Assembly (NCBI GenBank): GCA_023417065.1
Contig: JAEZGH010000057.1
Coordinates: 62,001 to 126,000 of the forward strand
Source of the DNA: Bacteroidota bacterium
GTDB lineage: Bacteria > Bacteroidota > Bacteroidia > Cytophagales > Cyclobacteriaceae
DNA: 64,000 nucleotides
Direction: 5' to 3'
In this document: in pieces, positions 33,018-42,015 of the stretch
How the letters are laid out: every line of letters starts with the position of its first letter
Numbering within the stretch: position 1 is the first letter of the stretch
The notes under the pieces: generated by a model
Databases searched by the model: none
What the model saw: only the letters and a program-made list of their open reading frames with translations
What the model was told of the DNA's origin: nothing
Translations under genes and position numbers: made by a program

Positions 33018-35492
33018 ATGTTCAAATCCATTTTAAGTACAGCTCTTGCGCTATGCGCATTGGTGTCGGCTTATGGCCAGTACGACGTAAAAGGCGTTAT
33101 CCGCGACAGCAAAACCGGTCAGGCGCTACCTGGCGCAACGGTACAGCTGGCGGGGTCACGCAATTTCGCGATCGCCGACGAATTCGGCCGGTTTGCGCTG
33201 CGAAAGGTTCCCGCAGGCGACCACCAGCTGGCATTTCAATTCGTTGGCTACAAACGAAAATCAGAACCGGTTTCAGTAAACGCTAACCTCAACCTCACAA
33301 TCCAACTCGAGGAAGATGTTCGTATGACCGACGAGGTAATCGTCTATGCGACACGAGCCAGAGAAAACACTCCCGTTACCTACAGCACGGTGGAAAAGCA
33401 AAGTATCGATAAGCAAAATTTCGGACAGGACCTTCCTTATCTGCTGAACTGGACGCCGTCCGTGGTGACAACCTCCGACGCAGGTACCGGTTTTGGTTAC
33501 ACGGGTGTCCGAATCCGCGGAAGCGACGCCACCAGTATCAACGTCACCATTAACGGTATTCCCTATAATGACGGCGAGTCGCTGGGCAGCTTCTGGGTCG
33601 ACATTCCTGACATTGCTTCATCGTCGCAGAGCATACAGATTCAGCGCGGTGTAGGAAGTTCTTCCAATGGTGCTGGCGCTTTCGGCGCAACGATCAACCT
33701 GCAAACCAACGCACGCAATGATGATCCTTATGCAGAAGTTACCAACAGCGTGGGCTTCCTGGGGACATTCTCCGAATACAATTCACGCCGGCACACGTTC
33801 AGCTTCGGAACAGGGCTGCTCAACAATCACTGGGTACTCGACGGACGTATTTCTACCATTAAGTCCGAAGGATTTATTGACCGCGCAACTGCTGACCTGA
33901 GCTCGTACTATTTCTCGGCAGGCTTCTACAGCGGAAACACGATGATTAAAGGAATCATGTTCGGCGGGCACGAACGCACCTATCAGGCATGGTACGGCGT
34001 TCCGGAATCGCGACTGAAGAATGACGCCGAAGCCATGGAGATCACGGCGATGAACGAAGGCTGGAATGAAGAACAAACGCAAAATCTCCTGCAGTCAAAC
34101 AGCAGAACGTTCAATCCTTATCTTTATCCGAACCAGGTTGACGACTACCGTCAGGATCATTTCCAGTTACACCTTTCGCAAAAGTTGTCGGATAACATCA
34201 ATGGCAACCTGTCACTTCATTATACGCCAGGCAAAGGTTACTATGAAGAGTACCGCTACAATGACCGGTTGTCGGATTACCGTATCGAACCTGTACAAAT
34301 CGGAGGCGAGACCATCTCGCGCACAGACCTTATCCGCAGGAGGTGGCTTGACAACGACTTTTACGGATTTACTTACTCGTTGAACTATACGAAGAACAAT
34401 TGGGACGCTACGCTTGGCGGTGGATGGAACCGATACGACGGCGATCACTTTGGTGAAGTAATCTGGGCTGAAGTGTCACCCGTTCCTCATGAGTACAGAT
34501 ACTACTACAACAACGGCGACAAACGCGACTTCAACATCTACGCAAAAGCGAACCATTCCTTTACCGAGAGCGTCAGCGGTTATCTCGACCTTCAATACAG
34601 GACCATTTCTTACGCCGCAAAAGGTCTTGAGAACAAAGGCGACTACCTGGACATTGAAGAGCGATTCAATTTCTTCAATCCGAAAGCAGGGCTTGTGTTT
34701 GCGTTTGAAGATAACCACGAAGCATACGCGTCATTCAGCGTCGCCAACCGTGAGCCTGTACGCAGCGATTTCGTCAATGCGCCAGGTGGTGTTGTACCTA
34801 CGCATGAGACGCTCTACAATCCTGAAGCGGGATATCGCTTTTCCGCGAAAGGACTGACCCTCCACCTGAACGCGTACCTGATGAAATACCGCGATCAGTT
34901 GGTGCATACCGGAATGCTTAATGACGTGGGCGCCGCGCTTCGCACGAACGTGAAAGACAGCTATCGCGCAGGCATCGAAGCTCAGGCACTCGTAACGTTA
35001 AGCGAGAAGTTCGTGCTCAATGCAAACGCCACCTTCAGCCGGAATAAGATCAAGCAGTTTGACGAGGTGCTTTACGATTACGGGCCCGATTTTGAAGACT
35101 ACATCGAGGTGGTAAGAACTCACCGCAACACGGACATTGCTTTTTCGCCGTCGCTGATTGCCGGCTCCGGACTTACGTATCGCCCGTTCAAAGGATTCGA
35201 GGCAGCGTGGCTGCTGAAGTACGTAGGGTCACAGTATCTGGACAACACCTCTAATGATTCGCGAAAAATAGGCAGCTACCTGACCAATGACCTCCGGTTT
35301 ACATACTCCGTAAAACCGGGCTTTGCGGATGAAATCACGTTCAGCTTATTGGTGAATAATATTCTCGACGAGAAATATGAATCCAACGGGTATACCTGGG
35401 GTTACCTCGGCGGTGGCGCTGAGTATCGCGAGAATTACTTTTTTCCCCAGGTGGGGAGAAATGTCCTGGCCATGGTGGCTTTGAAATTTTAA
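33018..35492 (+). CDS. TonB-dependent receptor under TPP riboswitch control (probable thiamin uptake)
   Basis: An 824-residue outer-membrane receptor. A signal peptide (about 1-20, ending ALVSAYGQ) is followed by a carboxypeptidase-regulatory-like domain (DVKGVIRDSKTGQALPGATV), a plug (about 110-230, with GVRIRGSDATSINVTING) and a barrel ending in aromatic VALKF. The ATG at 33018 lies about 70 bases after the TPP aptamer. TPP-controlled TonB receptors (OMR1-type) are known in Bacteroidetes and are taken to import thiamin or its precursors. No inner-membrane thiamin transporter is next to it. Confidence 0.92.
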   Translation: MFKSILSTALALCALVSAYGQYDVKGVIRDSKTGQALPGATVQLAGSRNFAIADEFGRFALRKVPAGDHQLAFQFVGYKRKSEPVSVNANLNLTIQLEEDVRMTDEVIVYATRARENTPVTYSTVEKQSIDKQNFGQDLPYLLNWTPSVVTTSDAGTGFGYTGVRIRGSDATSINVTINGIPYNDGESLGSFWVDIPDIASSSQSIQIQRGVGSSSNGAGAFGATINLQTNARNDDPYAEVTNSVGFLGTFSEYNSRRHTFSFGTGLLNNHWVLDGRISTIKSEGFIDRATADLSSYYFSAGFYSGNTMIKGIMFGGHERTYQAWYGVPESRLKNDAEAMEITAMNEGWNEEQTQNLLQSNSRTFNPYLYPNQVDDYRQDHFQLHLSQKLSDNINGNLSLHYTPGKGYYEEYRYNDRLSDYRIEPVQIGGETISRTDLIRRRWLDNDFYGFTYSLNYTKNNWDATLGGGWNRYDGDHFGEVIWAEVSPVPHEYRYYYNNGDKRDFNIYAKANHSFTESVSGYLDLQYRTISYAAKGLENKGDYLDIEERFNFFNPKAGLVFAFEDNHEAYASFSVANREPVRSDFVNAPGGVVPTHETLYNPEAGYRFSAKGLTLHLNAYLMKYRDQLVHTGMLNDVGAALRTNVKDSYRAGIEAQALVTLSEKFVLNANATFSRNKIKQFDEVLYDYGPDFEDYIEVVRTHRNTDIAFSPSLIAGSGLTYRPFKGFEAAWLLKYVGSQYLDNTSNDSRKIGSYLTNDLRFTYSVKPGFADEITFSLLVNNILDEKYESNGYTWGYLGGGAEYRENYFFPQVGRNVLAMVALKF

Positions 35493-35666
35493 TTCACATC
35501 AACGATCAAAATAACAAATCCGGTTTTTCGACTTTCTTTGTAAGCGAGAAACTGAAAGTCAGGGAGATGTGTTCTTCAGATGTCGTTTTGTCAGTTAATC
35601 GCAGTTTTTTTGCGATTGGCTCAAAGCTTGATAACCGTGAATAAGATTTTAAACTAAAATACAACT

Positions 35667-36359
35667 ATGGGTGGTGCATTTTTAATTGGTATTGTTTTCA
35701 TGTTGATTGGCTGGGTGGTCAGTTCCCGGTTGAAAAGCAAGTTTCGGGAATACTCTCAGGTACACCTGACCCGCGACCTCACCGGCGCAGACGTTGCACG
35801 GCTGATGCTCGCAGACAATGGAATCAATGATGTTCAGGTGACTTGCGTACAAGGCGAGTTGACCGACCACTATAATCCGACTAACAAAACGGTTAACCTC
35901 AGCGAAGCAGTTTACTATGGACGCAACGCTGCTGCCACCGCCGTAGCCGCTCACGAATGTGGTCACGCCGTTCAGCACGCCAAAGCATATAGCATGCTCC
36001 AGTTCCGATCAGCACTCGTTCCTATTCAAAACGTCAGCGGTCAGATCATGAACTTCGTAATGCTCGGAATGATTTTCGGCGGCGCGATGATCCAGAACTT
36101 CTGGCCTACCGCCCTGCTGATCATTATCGGCTGTTATGCCATGTTTGCCCTGTTTGCAGTAGTCACACTACCAGTGGAATTCGATGCAAGTAAGCGCGCC
36201 CTGGCATGGGTTGAAGCCCGTGGGATTGTAAACCGGCAGGAACACGCGATGGCTAAAGATGCCCTCAAATGGGCTGCCATGACGTATGTGGTCGCTGCCA
36301 TCGGTGCTATCACAACCCTGGTCTATTACATTATGCTGTTCATGGGGCGCCGGGATTAA
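35667..36359 (+). CDS. YugP-type neutral zinc metallopeptidase
   Basis: A 230-residue membrane protein with a hydrophobic N-terminus, a cytoplasmic or periplasmic zinc-binding motif HECGH (His96, Glu97, His100) followed by two C-terminal membrane segments. This matches the PF04298 family (YugP). The substrate is unknown; family members are thought to act in membrane protein turnover. It has its own strong terminator. Confidence 0.9.
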   Translation: MGGAFLIGIVFMLIGWVVSSRLKSKFREYSQVHLTRDLTGADVARLMLADNGINDVQVTCVQGELTDHYNPTNKTVNLSEAVYYGRNAAATAVAAHECGHAVQHAKAYSMLQFRSALVPIQNVSGQIMNFVMLGMIFGGAMIQNFWPTALLIIIGCYAMFALFAVVTLPVEFDASKRALAWVEARGIVNRQEHAMAKDALKWAAMTYVVAAIGAITTLVYYIMLFMGRRD

Positions 36360-36427
36360 TCCTCCGCAACCGTTGGAAAATATGTTCCAGACGCCCTTTC
36401 TGATTACCGGACGAAAATTTAATTTGC

Positions 36428-36458
36428 AGGCCTGAATAATTCATTCGGGCCTTTTTTT
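36428..36458 (+). terminator. intrinsic terminator after the zinc peptidase gene
   Basis: AGGCCTGAAT (36428-36437) pairs fully with ATTCGGGCCT (36443-36452, one G-U), loop AATTC, and a T7 tract follows. Confidence 0.92.
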
Positions 36459-36514
36459 ATTAAAAAAGGCTATGTTTCATTTTTCCGGTCACACCTAAAC
36501 GACCTCATTCTTAT

Positions 36515-37654
36515 ATGGATTTCCAACTCTCGGAAGAGCAATTGGCGGTACAACAGGCCGCACGCGACTTTGCACGGAATGAACTCCTACCCGGGGTAAT
36601 CGAGCGCGATACCCATCAGAAATTCCCCGCCGAACAGATCAAAAAGATGGGCGAACTCGGCTTCATGGGGATGATGGTCGACCCGGCATATAATGGCGGT
36701 GGCATGGACACGATCTCCTACGTCCTCGCCATGGAAGAAATTTCCAAAATCGACGCGTCGGCCTCCGTGTGTATGTCGGTGAACAACTCCCTGGTTTGCT
36801 GGGGAATTGAAAAATACGGCTCTCCCGAACAGAAGGAAAAGTATCTGAAGAAACTCGCTACGGCCGAAACCATCGGCGCATTCTGCCTGTCAGAACCGGA
36901 AGCAGGCTCTGACGCGACAAGTCAGCACACTACGGCAGAAGACAAGGGCGATTATTACCTCCTGAACGGAACGAAGAACTGGATTACCAACGGTAACAGC
37001 GCCGGCATATACCTCGTAATCGCCCAAACTCACCCTGAAAAGAGGCACAAAGGCATCAATGCGCTCATCGTCGAACGCGACATGCCGGGATTTACGGTCG
37101 GAAAGAAGGAAGACAAAATGGGTATCCGCGGCTCGGACACGCATTCCCTGATGTTTTCGGATGTGAAGGTCCCGAAGGCAAACCGCATAGGCGACGACGG
37201 TTTCGGATTCACCTTTGCGATGAACACCCTCAACGGTGGGCGGATTGGAATCGCAGCCCAGGCGCTCGGCATCGCCTCAGGAGCATTTGAGCTGGCGCTG
37301 AAGTACGCCAGCGAAAGGAAAGCCTTCGGTAAGCACCTCAACGAGCACCAGGCGATCCAATTTAAGCTCGCCGAGATGTCGACCAAAATTGAGGCTGCGA
37401 GACTTCTTGTGCACAAAGCAGCGTGGCTCAAAGATCAGCACCGGGATTTTGTTCAGGCTGCGGCTACCGCCAAACTCTTCGCATCAGAGATTGCGCAACA
37501 AGTAACGACTGAAGCAGTCCAGATTCACGGAGGATACGGCTACGTAAAAGAATATCACGTTGAACGCCTCATGCGCGATGCGAAAATCACGCAGATTTAT
37601 GAGGGTACGACGGAAATACAAAAGATGGTGATCTCCCGTCAGTTGATTAAATAA
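36515..37654 (+). CDS. acyl-CoA dehydrogenase (short/medium-chain type)
   Basis: A 379-residue FAD enzyme with the family signatures GAFCLSEPEAGSDA (about 128-141) and DAKITQIYEGTTEIQ near the C-terminus; Glu363 is the expected catalytic base. It oxidises acyl-CoA to 2-enoyl-CoA and passes electrons to ETF. The length is that of butyryl/short-chain enzymes. It is monocistronic between a terminator and a convergent gene; a GGAACCGG/CCGGTTCC hairpin lies between the two stops. Confidence 0.94.
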   Translation: MDFQLSEEQLAVQQAARDFARNELLPGVIERDTHQKFPAEQIKKMGELGFMGMMVDPAYNGGGMDTISYVLAMEEISKIDASASVCMSVNNSLVCWGIEKYGSPEQKEKYLKKLATAETIGAFCLSEPEAGSDATSQHTTAEDKGDYYLLNGTKNWITNGNSAGIYLVIAQTHPEKRHKGINALIVERDMPGFTVGKKEDKMGIRGSDTHSLMFSDVKVPKANRIGDDGFGFTFAMNTLNGGRIGIAAQALGIASGAFELALKYASERKAFGKHLNEHQAIQFKLAEMSTKIEAARLLVHKAAWLKDQHRDFVQAAATAKLFASEIAQQVTTEAVQIHGGYGYVKEYHVERLMRDAKITQIYEGTTEIQKMVISRQLIK

Positions 37655-37659
37655 CGACA

Positions 37660-37686
37660 GGAACCGGCTTCATCAGTTCCGGTTCC
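37660..37686. terminator. possible shared hairpin between convergent genes
   Basis: GGAACCGG (37660-37667) and CCGGTTCC (37679-37686) form an 8-bp stem with an 11-base loop, overlapping the stop of the minus-strand gene. Neither side has a clear T tract, so terminator function is uncertain. Confidence 0.35.
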
Positions 37687-38422
37687 ATTCGTAGATCTTT
37701 TCTGAGATTTCTGTAAGCAGTTGCGGGTTCTTCTCCAGCGCGTTGCCAATCACGATCATATCGGCACCGGCGTCAAGAGCATTCCATGCCTTCTGCGGCG
37801 TGTTGATGCCTCCGCCGACAACGAGGGGCACCGACGTAACCTTCCGCACAGCGGCGATCATCTTGGGTGATATTTCACGCTCCGCACCACTACCCGCGTC
37901 GAGGTAGATGCATTGGAGGCCCAGCATTTCCCCCGCCATCGCGGTACTCGCCGCAAGAGAGTATTTGTCCTCAGGGATAGGCATGGTGTTGCTGATGTAA
38001 GCCACCGAAGTGAGTTTACCTGAATTGATCAGAATATATCCCGTAGGAATAACCTCAAGCCGTGTGTTGCGAATTATCGGCGCAGACACGACGTGCTGAC
38101 CAATAAGCAGCTCCGGATTTCTTCCCGAAATCAGCGAAAGAAAGAGCAGCGCATCGGCAGATGGGTCAATCTGCATGGTGTTTCCCGGAAACAACACCAC
38201 CGGAATGGTGACGTTCTCCTTGATCCGCGCAACAACTTCAGAAAGATTTGTTGTCGTAATCAGGCTCCCTCCTACAAAAAAGAAATCAACGCAATTCTCG
38301 TTGGCAAGATTAATCAGCGGAAGGATACGCGAAGAGTCGTCTATCTTGTCCGGGTCAATGAGAATGGCAATAGACTTCTTCCGGCTTTCCCGGCGATCGC
38401 GCAAGGTCTGCAGAACGCTCAT
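37673..38422 (-). CDS. geranylgeranylglyceryl/heptaprenylglyceryl phosphate synthase (PcrB/GGGPS)
   Basis: A 249-residue TIM-barrel prenyltransferase. The phosphate-binding and active-site regions are IAILIDPDKID (about 18-28), FFVGGSL (about 47-54), YLDAGSGAE (about 172-180) and VVGGGINTP (about 200-208). The family joins a polyprenyl diphosphate to glycerol-1-phosphate, the first step of archaeal-type ether lipids. Bacteroidetes members are known to be active GGGP synthases, but their product in the cell is unclear. The start overlaps the upstream gene by four bases (ATGA). Confidence 0.93.
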   Translation of the reverse strand: MSVLQTLRDRRESRKKSIAILIDPDKIDDSSRILPLINLANENCVDFFFVGGSLITTTNLSEVVARIKENVTIPVVLFPGNTMQIDPSADALLFLSLISGRNPELLIGQHVVSAPIIRNTRLEVIPTGYILINSGKLTSVAYISNTMPIPEDKYSLAASTAMAGEMLGLQCIYLDAGSGAEREISPKMIAAVRKVTSVPLVVGGGINTPQKAWNALDAGADMIVIGNALEKNPQLLTEISEKIYEWNRN

Positions 38423-38838
38423 TCCTCCTGCTGTTTCTGTTCCTTCACTGAATCCAGATATTCCATCAGTTTTTCTTTGGCGAGGTTGAGCAGGAACATC
38501 GACGCCTGGCTTACCAGTGCTGCACCCACTGTACCCAGGATACCGGGTTCTACATTTTCAGCGGGGGCGCGCTCCACCTCTACTACTTCGGGTGATTCAG
38601 CGTGAACCACCTGGATGCGCTTCGCCTTCCTCTTGCTTTTCTTCGACTTGCCTCCTCCGGAAAGCTGCCGCACGAGATAATAGCTTAGCGCCAATGAACC
38701 ACCAATGATAAGTGCATTCGTGATTATCTTTTCGGTGTTCGCTGATATCAGTCGCACTTCACCCTCCAATGCTTCGCGATGTCTTGCAGACTGGCGCAAC
38801 AGTTTTCCCCTTTCTTCGTCTGAATCGAGTAGTTCCAT
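38419..38838 (-). CDS. hypothetical membrane-associated protein
   Basis: A 139-residue protein. The first part is a charged helix, a hydrophobic segment (ITNALIIGGSLALSYYLV) follows at about 39-56, then a basic Lys/Arg/Ser linker (about 64-76), then a second hydrophobic stretch (about 99-118). It lies between YqjE-like and GGGPS genes in one operon (2 bases after the first, 4-base overlap with the second). No known family; a link to membrane-lipid functions is only a context guess. Confidence 0.65.
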   Translation of the reverse strand: MELLDSDEERGKLLRQSARHREALEGEVRLISANTEKIITNALIIGGSLALSYYLVRQLSGGGKSKKSKRKAKRIQVVHAESPEVVEVERAPAENVEPGILGTVGAALVSQASMFLLNLAKEKLMEYLDSVKEQKQQEE

Positions 38839-38840
38839 AT

Positions 38841-39203
38841 CTATTTTTTCTTTTGCCTGATCATTGAACGAATTTCTTTCTCGGCGCGCTGAATAAGCGC
38901 ATTGCGCTTCAGATAGATGGCGATAACAGCAACGAGATAAAGACCGCTTACCGCAGCAAAACCCCCGAACATGCCGATGTGCTGCGACAGCTCAAGAGCA
39001 AGTGCAACACTGATAAACAGGAGGAAGAACGATCCGAGGAAAAGCAGTACGAGATAAACGGATGCCTTTGAAAGAACTTTGGATGCTTCTTCCTGAATAT
39101 CATACTTCACGATCTCGATACGACTTTCTACGTAGTCGCTCAAGCGCTCCATGATCTGATCGATCTTCAAAAACTTGGCTATTCCTTCCTTAAACACCGT
39201 CAC
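38841..39203 (-). CDS. phage-holin/YqjE-like membrane protein
   Basis: A 120-residue protein with an N-terminal amphipathic helix (LKIDQIMERLSDYVESRIE) and two transmembrane segments (about 51-72 and 79-100), then a basic tail. This layout is that of the holin superfamily-6/YqjE-like proteins found in many bacterial chromosomes, often linked to envelope stress. It does not indicate a phage here. It is the first gene of the operon with the hypothetical gene and GGGPS. Confidence 0.7.
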   Translation of the reverse strand: MTVFKEGIAKFLKIDQIMERLSDYVESRIEIVKYDIQEEASKVLSKASVYLVLLFLGSFFLLFISVALALELSQHIGMFGGFAAVSGLYLVAVIAIYLKRNALIQRAEKEIRSMIRQKKK

Positions 39204-39250
39204 TAAATTCGTTAACGCAATATAGAGAGAAGATTGTTAAAAAGCCGGAA

Positions 39251-40858
39251 TCAGTTTTCGGTAATGGACTTCAACTTTTCAACGATCTCTTTCCCGCTTC
39301 CAATGTCGGTTTCGTGAATCAGAAGCATCTTCAGCGGCGCACTAAAGTAATACCAGTGTTCTGCATACTTATCCGGCCCCACTGATTGTTGATGAAATAC
39401 AAATACAGAGTCAAAGGATGCTCCGGCCACCTCAAAGCGGGGCAGGATTTTCTCTACGCACGTTTGAATTTTCTCGTTATCTCCCTCCGCATCCCAGCAA
39501 TATCCAGGGCGTTGAAACAGGAATTTTTCTTGCCCCATAGACAGCATCCGGTTGCGATAGACGATTGGAACCACCTGCGAAGGCTCCTCGCTATCATCTG
39601 AATAATGCAGCCATCGTCCCTGGCCCGTCTGTTGGTTCAGCTGAAATGCGCTGCGGTACTCCCGGCCTTTGTATTCATAAAGCAGATTATAGCTCGTCGT
39701 CTTGTGCTGGTGCAGGTAGATCAACAGAAAAGGAATTACGAAAAACGTGCTCAGCAGGTAAATCAATCCTGCAAGTCGGTAACGGAGAGTGAGTTTACCG
39801 AGGCGATTTGCAAGGATCAACGGGACATTGCGCACGAATGGAACCACCAGGAACAGGATAACTCCGGCAAGGTTGAACACCAGATGCGCTGCCGCAATGA
39901 TGATCGCTTCGCGCGTCGTGGGGTTCAATATCACAGCCAGAAAACCGGTTACTGTGGTCCCAATGTTGGCCCCAACAATAAATGGTGCTGCCTGCCGGAG
40001 CGTCACAAACTTCTTCGCCACCATGGGCACCACCAGCGACGTCGTGATCGTGCTTGAACGTATCGCCGCTGTCGTAACCACGCCCCAGCTGAATGACTTC
40101 CAGGTTCGCTTGAAGAAGAATCTGCTGAACCGCTCGGGCTGATCGATGTCGAGCAGGTTGCTCACGATACGGCGGAACCACAGGATGGATCCAAAAAGGA
40201 GGGCCACCGAAAACAACGCAAGTAGGGGCCCGCCGGGAATGACCCTCGTGAGAAAATCAACTACCGGATCGACCCACGCCGCAGACGATTCGGGAATTCC
40301 TTCTGCGGGATTGAGCACCGGCACCAAAAACAGATCTGCAACTTTTGATGCAAGCTTCGCCAACCACCCGTAGTAGTACTCCAGTGGAAAAAGAATCGCT
40401 GCCGTCAGAATGTTGAAGATATCGTGATACGTACCGGCAGCCACGGCGCGTCGAAACTCCTTCTTGCGATTGATGAACCCAAGACTTACGATAGTACTTG
40501 TTATCGTCGTTCCGATGTTTGCTCCCATGATGATCGGGATCGCAGCTTCAACACTTATGGCACGCGATGCCACAAAGGCAATCACCAGTGATGTGGTCGT
40601 GGAACTGCTCTGTAATACGGCGGTGACGAGAATGCCAATAAACAATCCACTGAAGGGATTCGAGGTTGCAAGAAGAATGGTTCCAGAAAGTCCTTCACCT
40701 AATTGATGCAGCGATGCTATCATCAGGTTGATAGCCAGCAGAAACAACAACATCGCCCCGGCCAGCAATCCACCGGTTTTTACCTTATGCCATCCACTTT
40801 TCACATTGGACGCCGGTGAAATGTTCGATGCACGATCTGTTTGCAACGGCTGAAGCAA
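39251..40858 (-). CDS. Na/Pi cotransporter family protein
   Basis: A 535-residue polytopic protein with the duplicated QSSS-type signature of the NptA family: TAVLQSSSTTTSLV (about residue 82) and a second, changed copy TAAIRSSTITTSLV (about 260). GANIGTT follows each copy. A C-terminal soluble part from about 400 is additional. It should move phosphate with sodium. TTG at 40858 directly follows the stop of the upstream gene (TAATTG); GTG at 40804 is another possible start. The changed second QSSS (RSST) may affect transport. Confidence 0.85.
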   Translation of the reverse strand: MLQPLQTDRASNISPASNVKSGWHKVKTGGLLAGAMLLFLLAINLMIASLHQLGEGLSGTILLATSNPFSGLFIGILVTAVLQSSSTTTSLVIAFVASRAISVEAAIPIIMGANIGTTITSTIVSLGFINRKKEFRRAVAAGTYHDIFNILTAAILFPLEYYYGWLAKLASKVADLFLVPVLNPAEGIPESSAAWVDPVVDFLTRVIPGGPLLALFSVALLFGSILWFRRIVSNLLDIDQPERFSRFFFKRTWKSFSWGVVTTAAIRSSTITTSLVVPMVAKKFVTLRQAAPFIVGANIGTTVTGFLAVILNPTTREAIIIAAAHLVFNLAGVILFLVVPFVRNVPLILANRLGKLTLRYRLAGLIYLLSTFFVIPFLLIYLHQHKTTSYNLLYEYKGREYRSAFQLNQQTGQGRWLHYSDDSEEPSQVVPIVYRNRMLSMGQEKFLFQRPGYCWDAEGDNEKIQTCVEKILPRFEVAGASFDSVFVFHQQSVGPDKYAEHWYYFSAPLKMLLIHETDIGSGKEIVEKLKSITEN

Positions 40859-41533
40859 TTAAATGGTATTGATTCTTGAGTCGAGATATTCCTTCTTAAG
40901 CAGGGGCGAAATCTTGAACCGCTCGTCACGGGTATCATGATACAATGCGCTCAATAACTCATACACTGTTTTTATGCCGAGTCGTTCGCACCATTCGAAG
41001 GGTCCGAAAGGATAATTCGTTCCAAGTTTCATCGCCATGTCAATATCAGCCCGCGATGCAGTGCCTTCCTGTACAGTATTAAACGCTTCGTTGATGATCA
41101 TGCAGATGATACGCGGCGTCACCATCCCCACGCGGTCGTCGACAAAGGCGTAATCAATGTCTTCTCCGGAAAGGAGATCGCCTAATTGTTTCTTCGAATC
41201 ACCAATCGCGACCAGTTCGAGACATCCGTGTGAAGTAAAACCATCGAGTCCGTTAAATCCATAAACCCGACCACGTTGAACCAGGTCGTTGTTATACAAC
41301 AGTTCCCTCAGGGTGATCAGGGCCGTATTGAGAAGCAGATGCACGCTGCTGTCGCGATACACGTCTACTTCGGCTGGGGTATCGACAGGAAGGAAGTCGA
41401 ACACCACCGTAACTGCAGCAACATCAGCAGCGGCCTCCGCGCGACTTGACTGATAAACCAACCGATGTTTATCGCCCAGCCGCTGGTCGAGCTCCCGGAA
41501 ATTTTGTTCTTTACCAACCACTAAAATATCCAT
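40859..41533 (-). CDS. 3-hydroxyacyl-CoA dehydrogenase-like protein with degenerate NAD site
   Basis: A 224-residue protein. The C-terminal half (about 130-215, DDRVGMVTPRIICMIINEAF, NYPFGPFEWCERLG) is the 3HCDH C-terminal domain. The N-terminal half starts like a Rossmann strand (MDILVVGKEQ) but lacks the GxGxxG dinucleotide motif, and is shorter than the usual 180 residues. It may be an inactive or differently acting relative of 3-hydroxybutyryl-CoA dehydrogenase. The Na/Pi cotransporter gene starts right after its stop. Confidence 0.75.
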   Translation of the reverse strand: MDILVVGKEQNFRELDQRLGDKHRLVYQSSRAEAAADVAAVTVVFDFLPVDTPAEVDVYRDSSVHLLLNTALITLRELLYNNDLVQRGRVYGFNGLDGFTSHGCLELVAIGDSKKQLGDLLSGEDIDYAFVDDRVGMVTPRIICMIINEAFNTVQEGTASRADIDMAMKLGTNYPFGPFEWCERLGIKTVYELLSALYHDTRDERFKISPLLKKEYLDSRINTI

Positions 41534-41634
41534 GTTCTCTTCCGCTGGCTTCCGCCAGTCTTTATTTTTAGGGCCGGGAACAAATCAGTCCCGGGAAGCT
41601 GAAACATAGTGTTTTAACCGACTAAAATAAAATC

Positions 41635-42015
41635 ATGTCAAAAAAAATAATCTATTCGGAAAATGCTCCGGAGCCCATCGGGCCCTACAGCCAGGCCGTC
41701 CTCGCAGGAAATACCCTTTACCTCAGCGGACAAATCGCTATCGACAAAAAAACAGGCAACCTCGTCGGTGATTCAATTGAAAATGAAACTCGTCAGGTGA
41801 TGACAAATCTTCAGGAGGTACTCAAATCGGCAGGTATGGATTTTTCGAACGTTGTGAAGTGTACCATCTTCCTGAAGGACATGAACAACTTTCCGAAAGT
41901 AAATGAAGTTTACGGCCAGTACTTCCCACAACAACCTCCCGCCCGCGAAACGGTTGAAGTAAGCCGGCTTCCCAAGGATGTGAATGTAGAGATTTCCTGT
42001 ATCGCCGTGTCGTGA
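41635..42015 (+). CDS. ridA: RidA family enamine/imine deaminase
   Basis: A 126-residue protein with the family segments PEPIGPYSQAV (about 11-21), LYLSGQI (about 29-35), and PARETVEVSRLP near the end, which holds the conserved Arg for carboxylate binding. It hydrolyses reactive 2-aminoacrylate-type enamines. It is a trimeric cytosolic protein with normal length. The next gene starts in the stop codon (GTGA). Confidence 0.93.
   Translation: MSKKIIYSENAPEPIGPYSQAVLAGNTLYLSGQIAIDKKTGNLVGDSIENETRQVMTNLQEVLKSAGMDFSNVVKCTIFLKDMNNFPKVNEVYGQYFPQQPPARETVEVSRLPKDVNVEISCIAVS

Noticed and set aside
38841..39203. holin-like gene as evidence of a prophage
   Set aside because: No other phage genes are near; the YqjE-like family is chromosomal and sits in a housekeeping operon.
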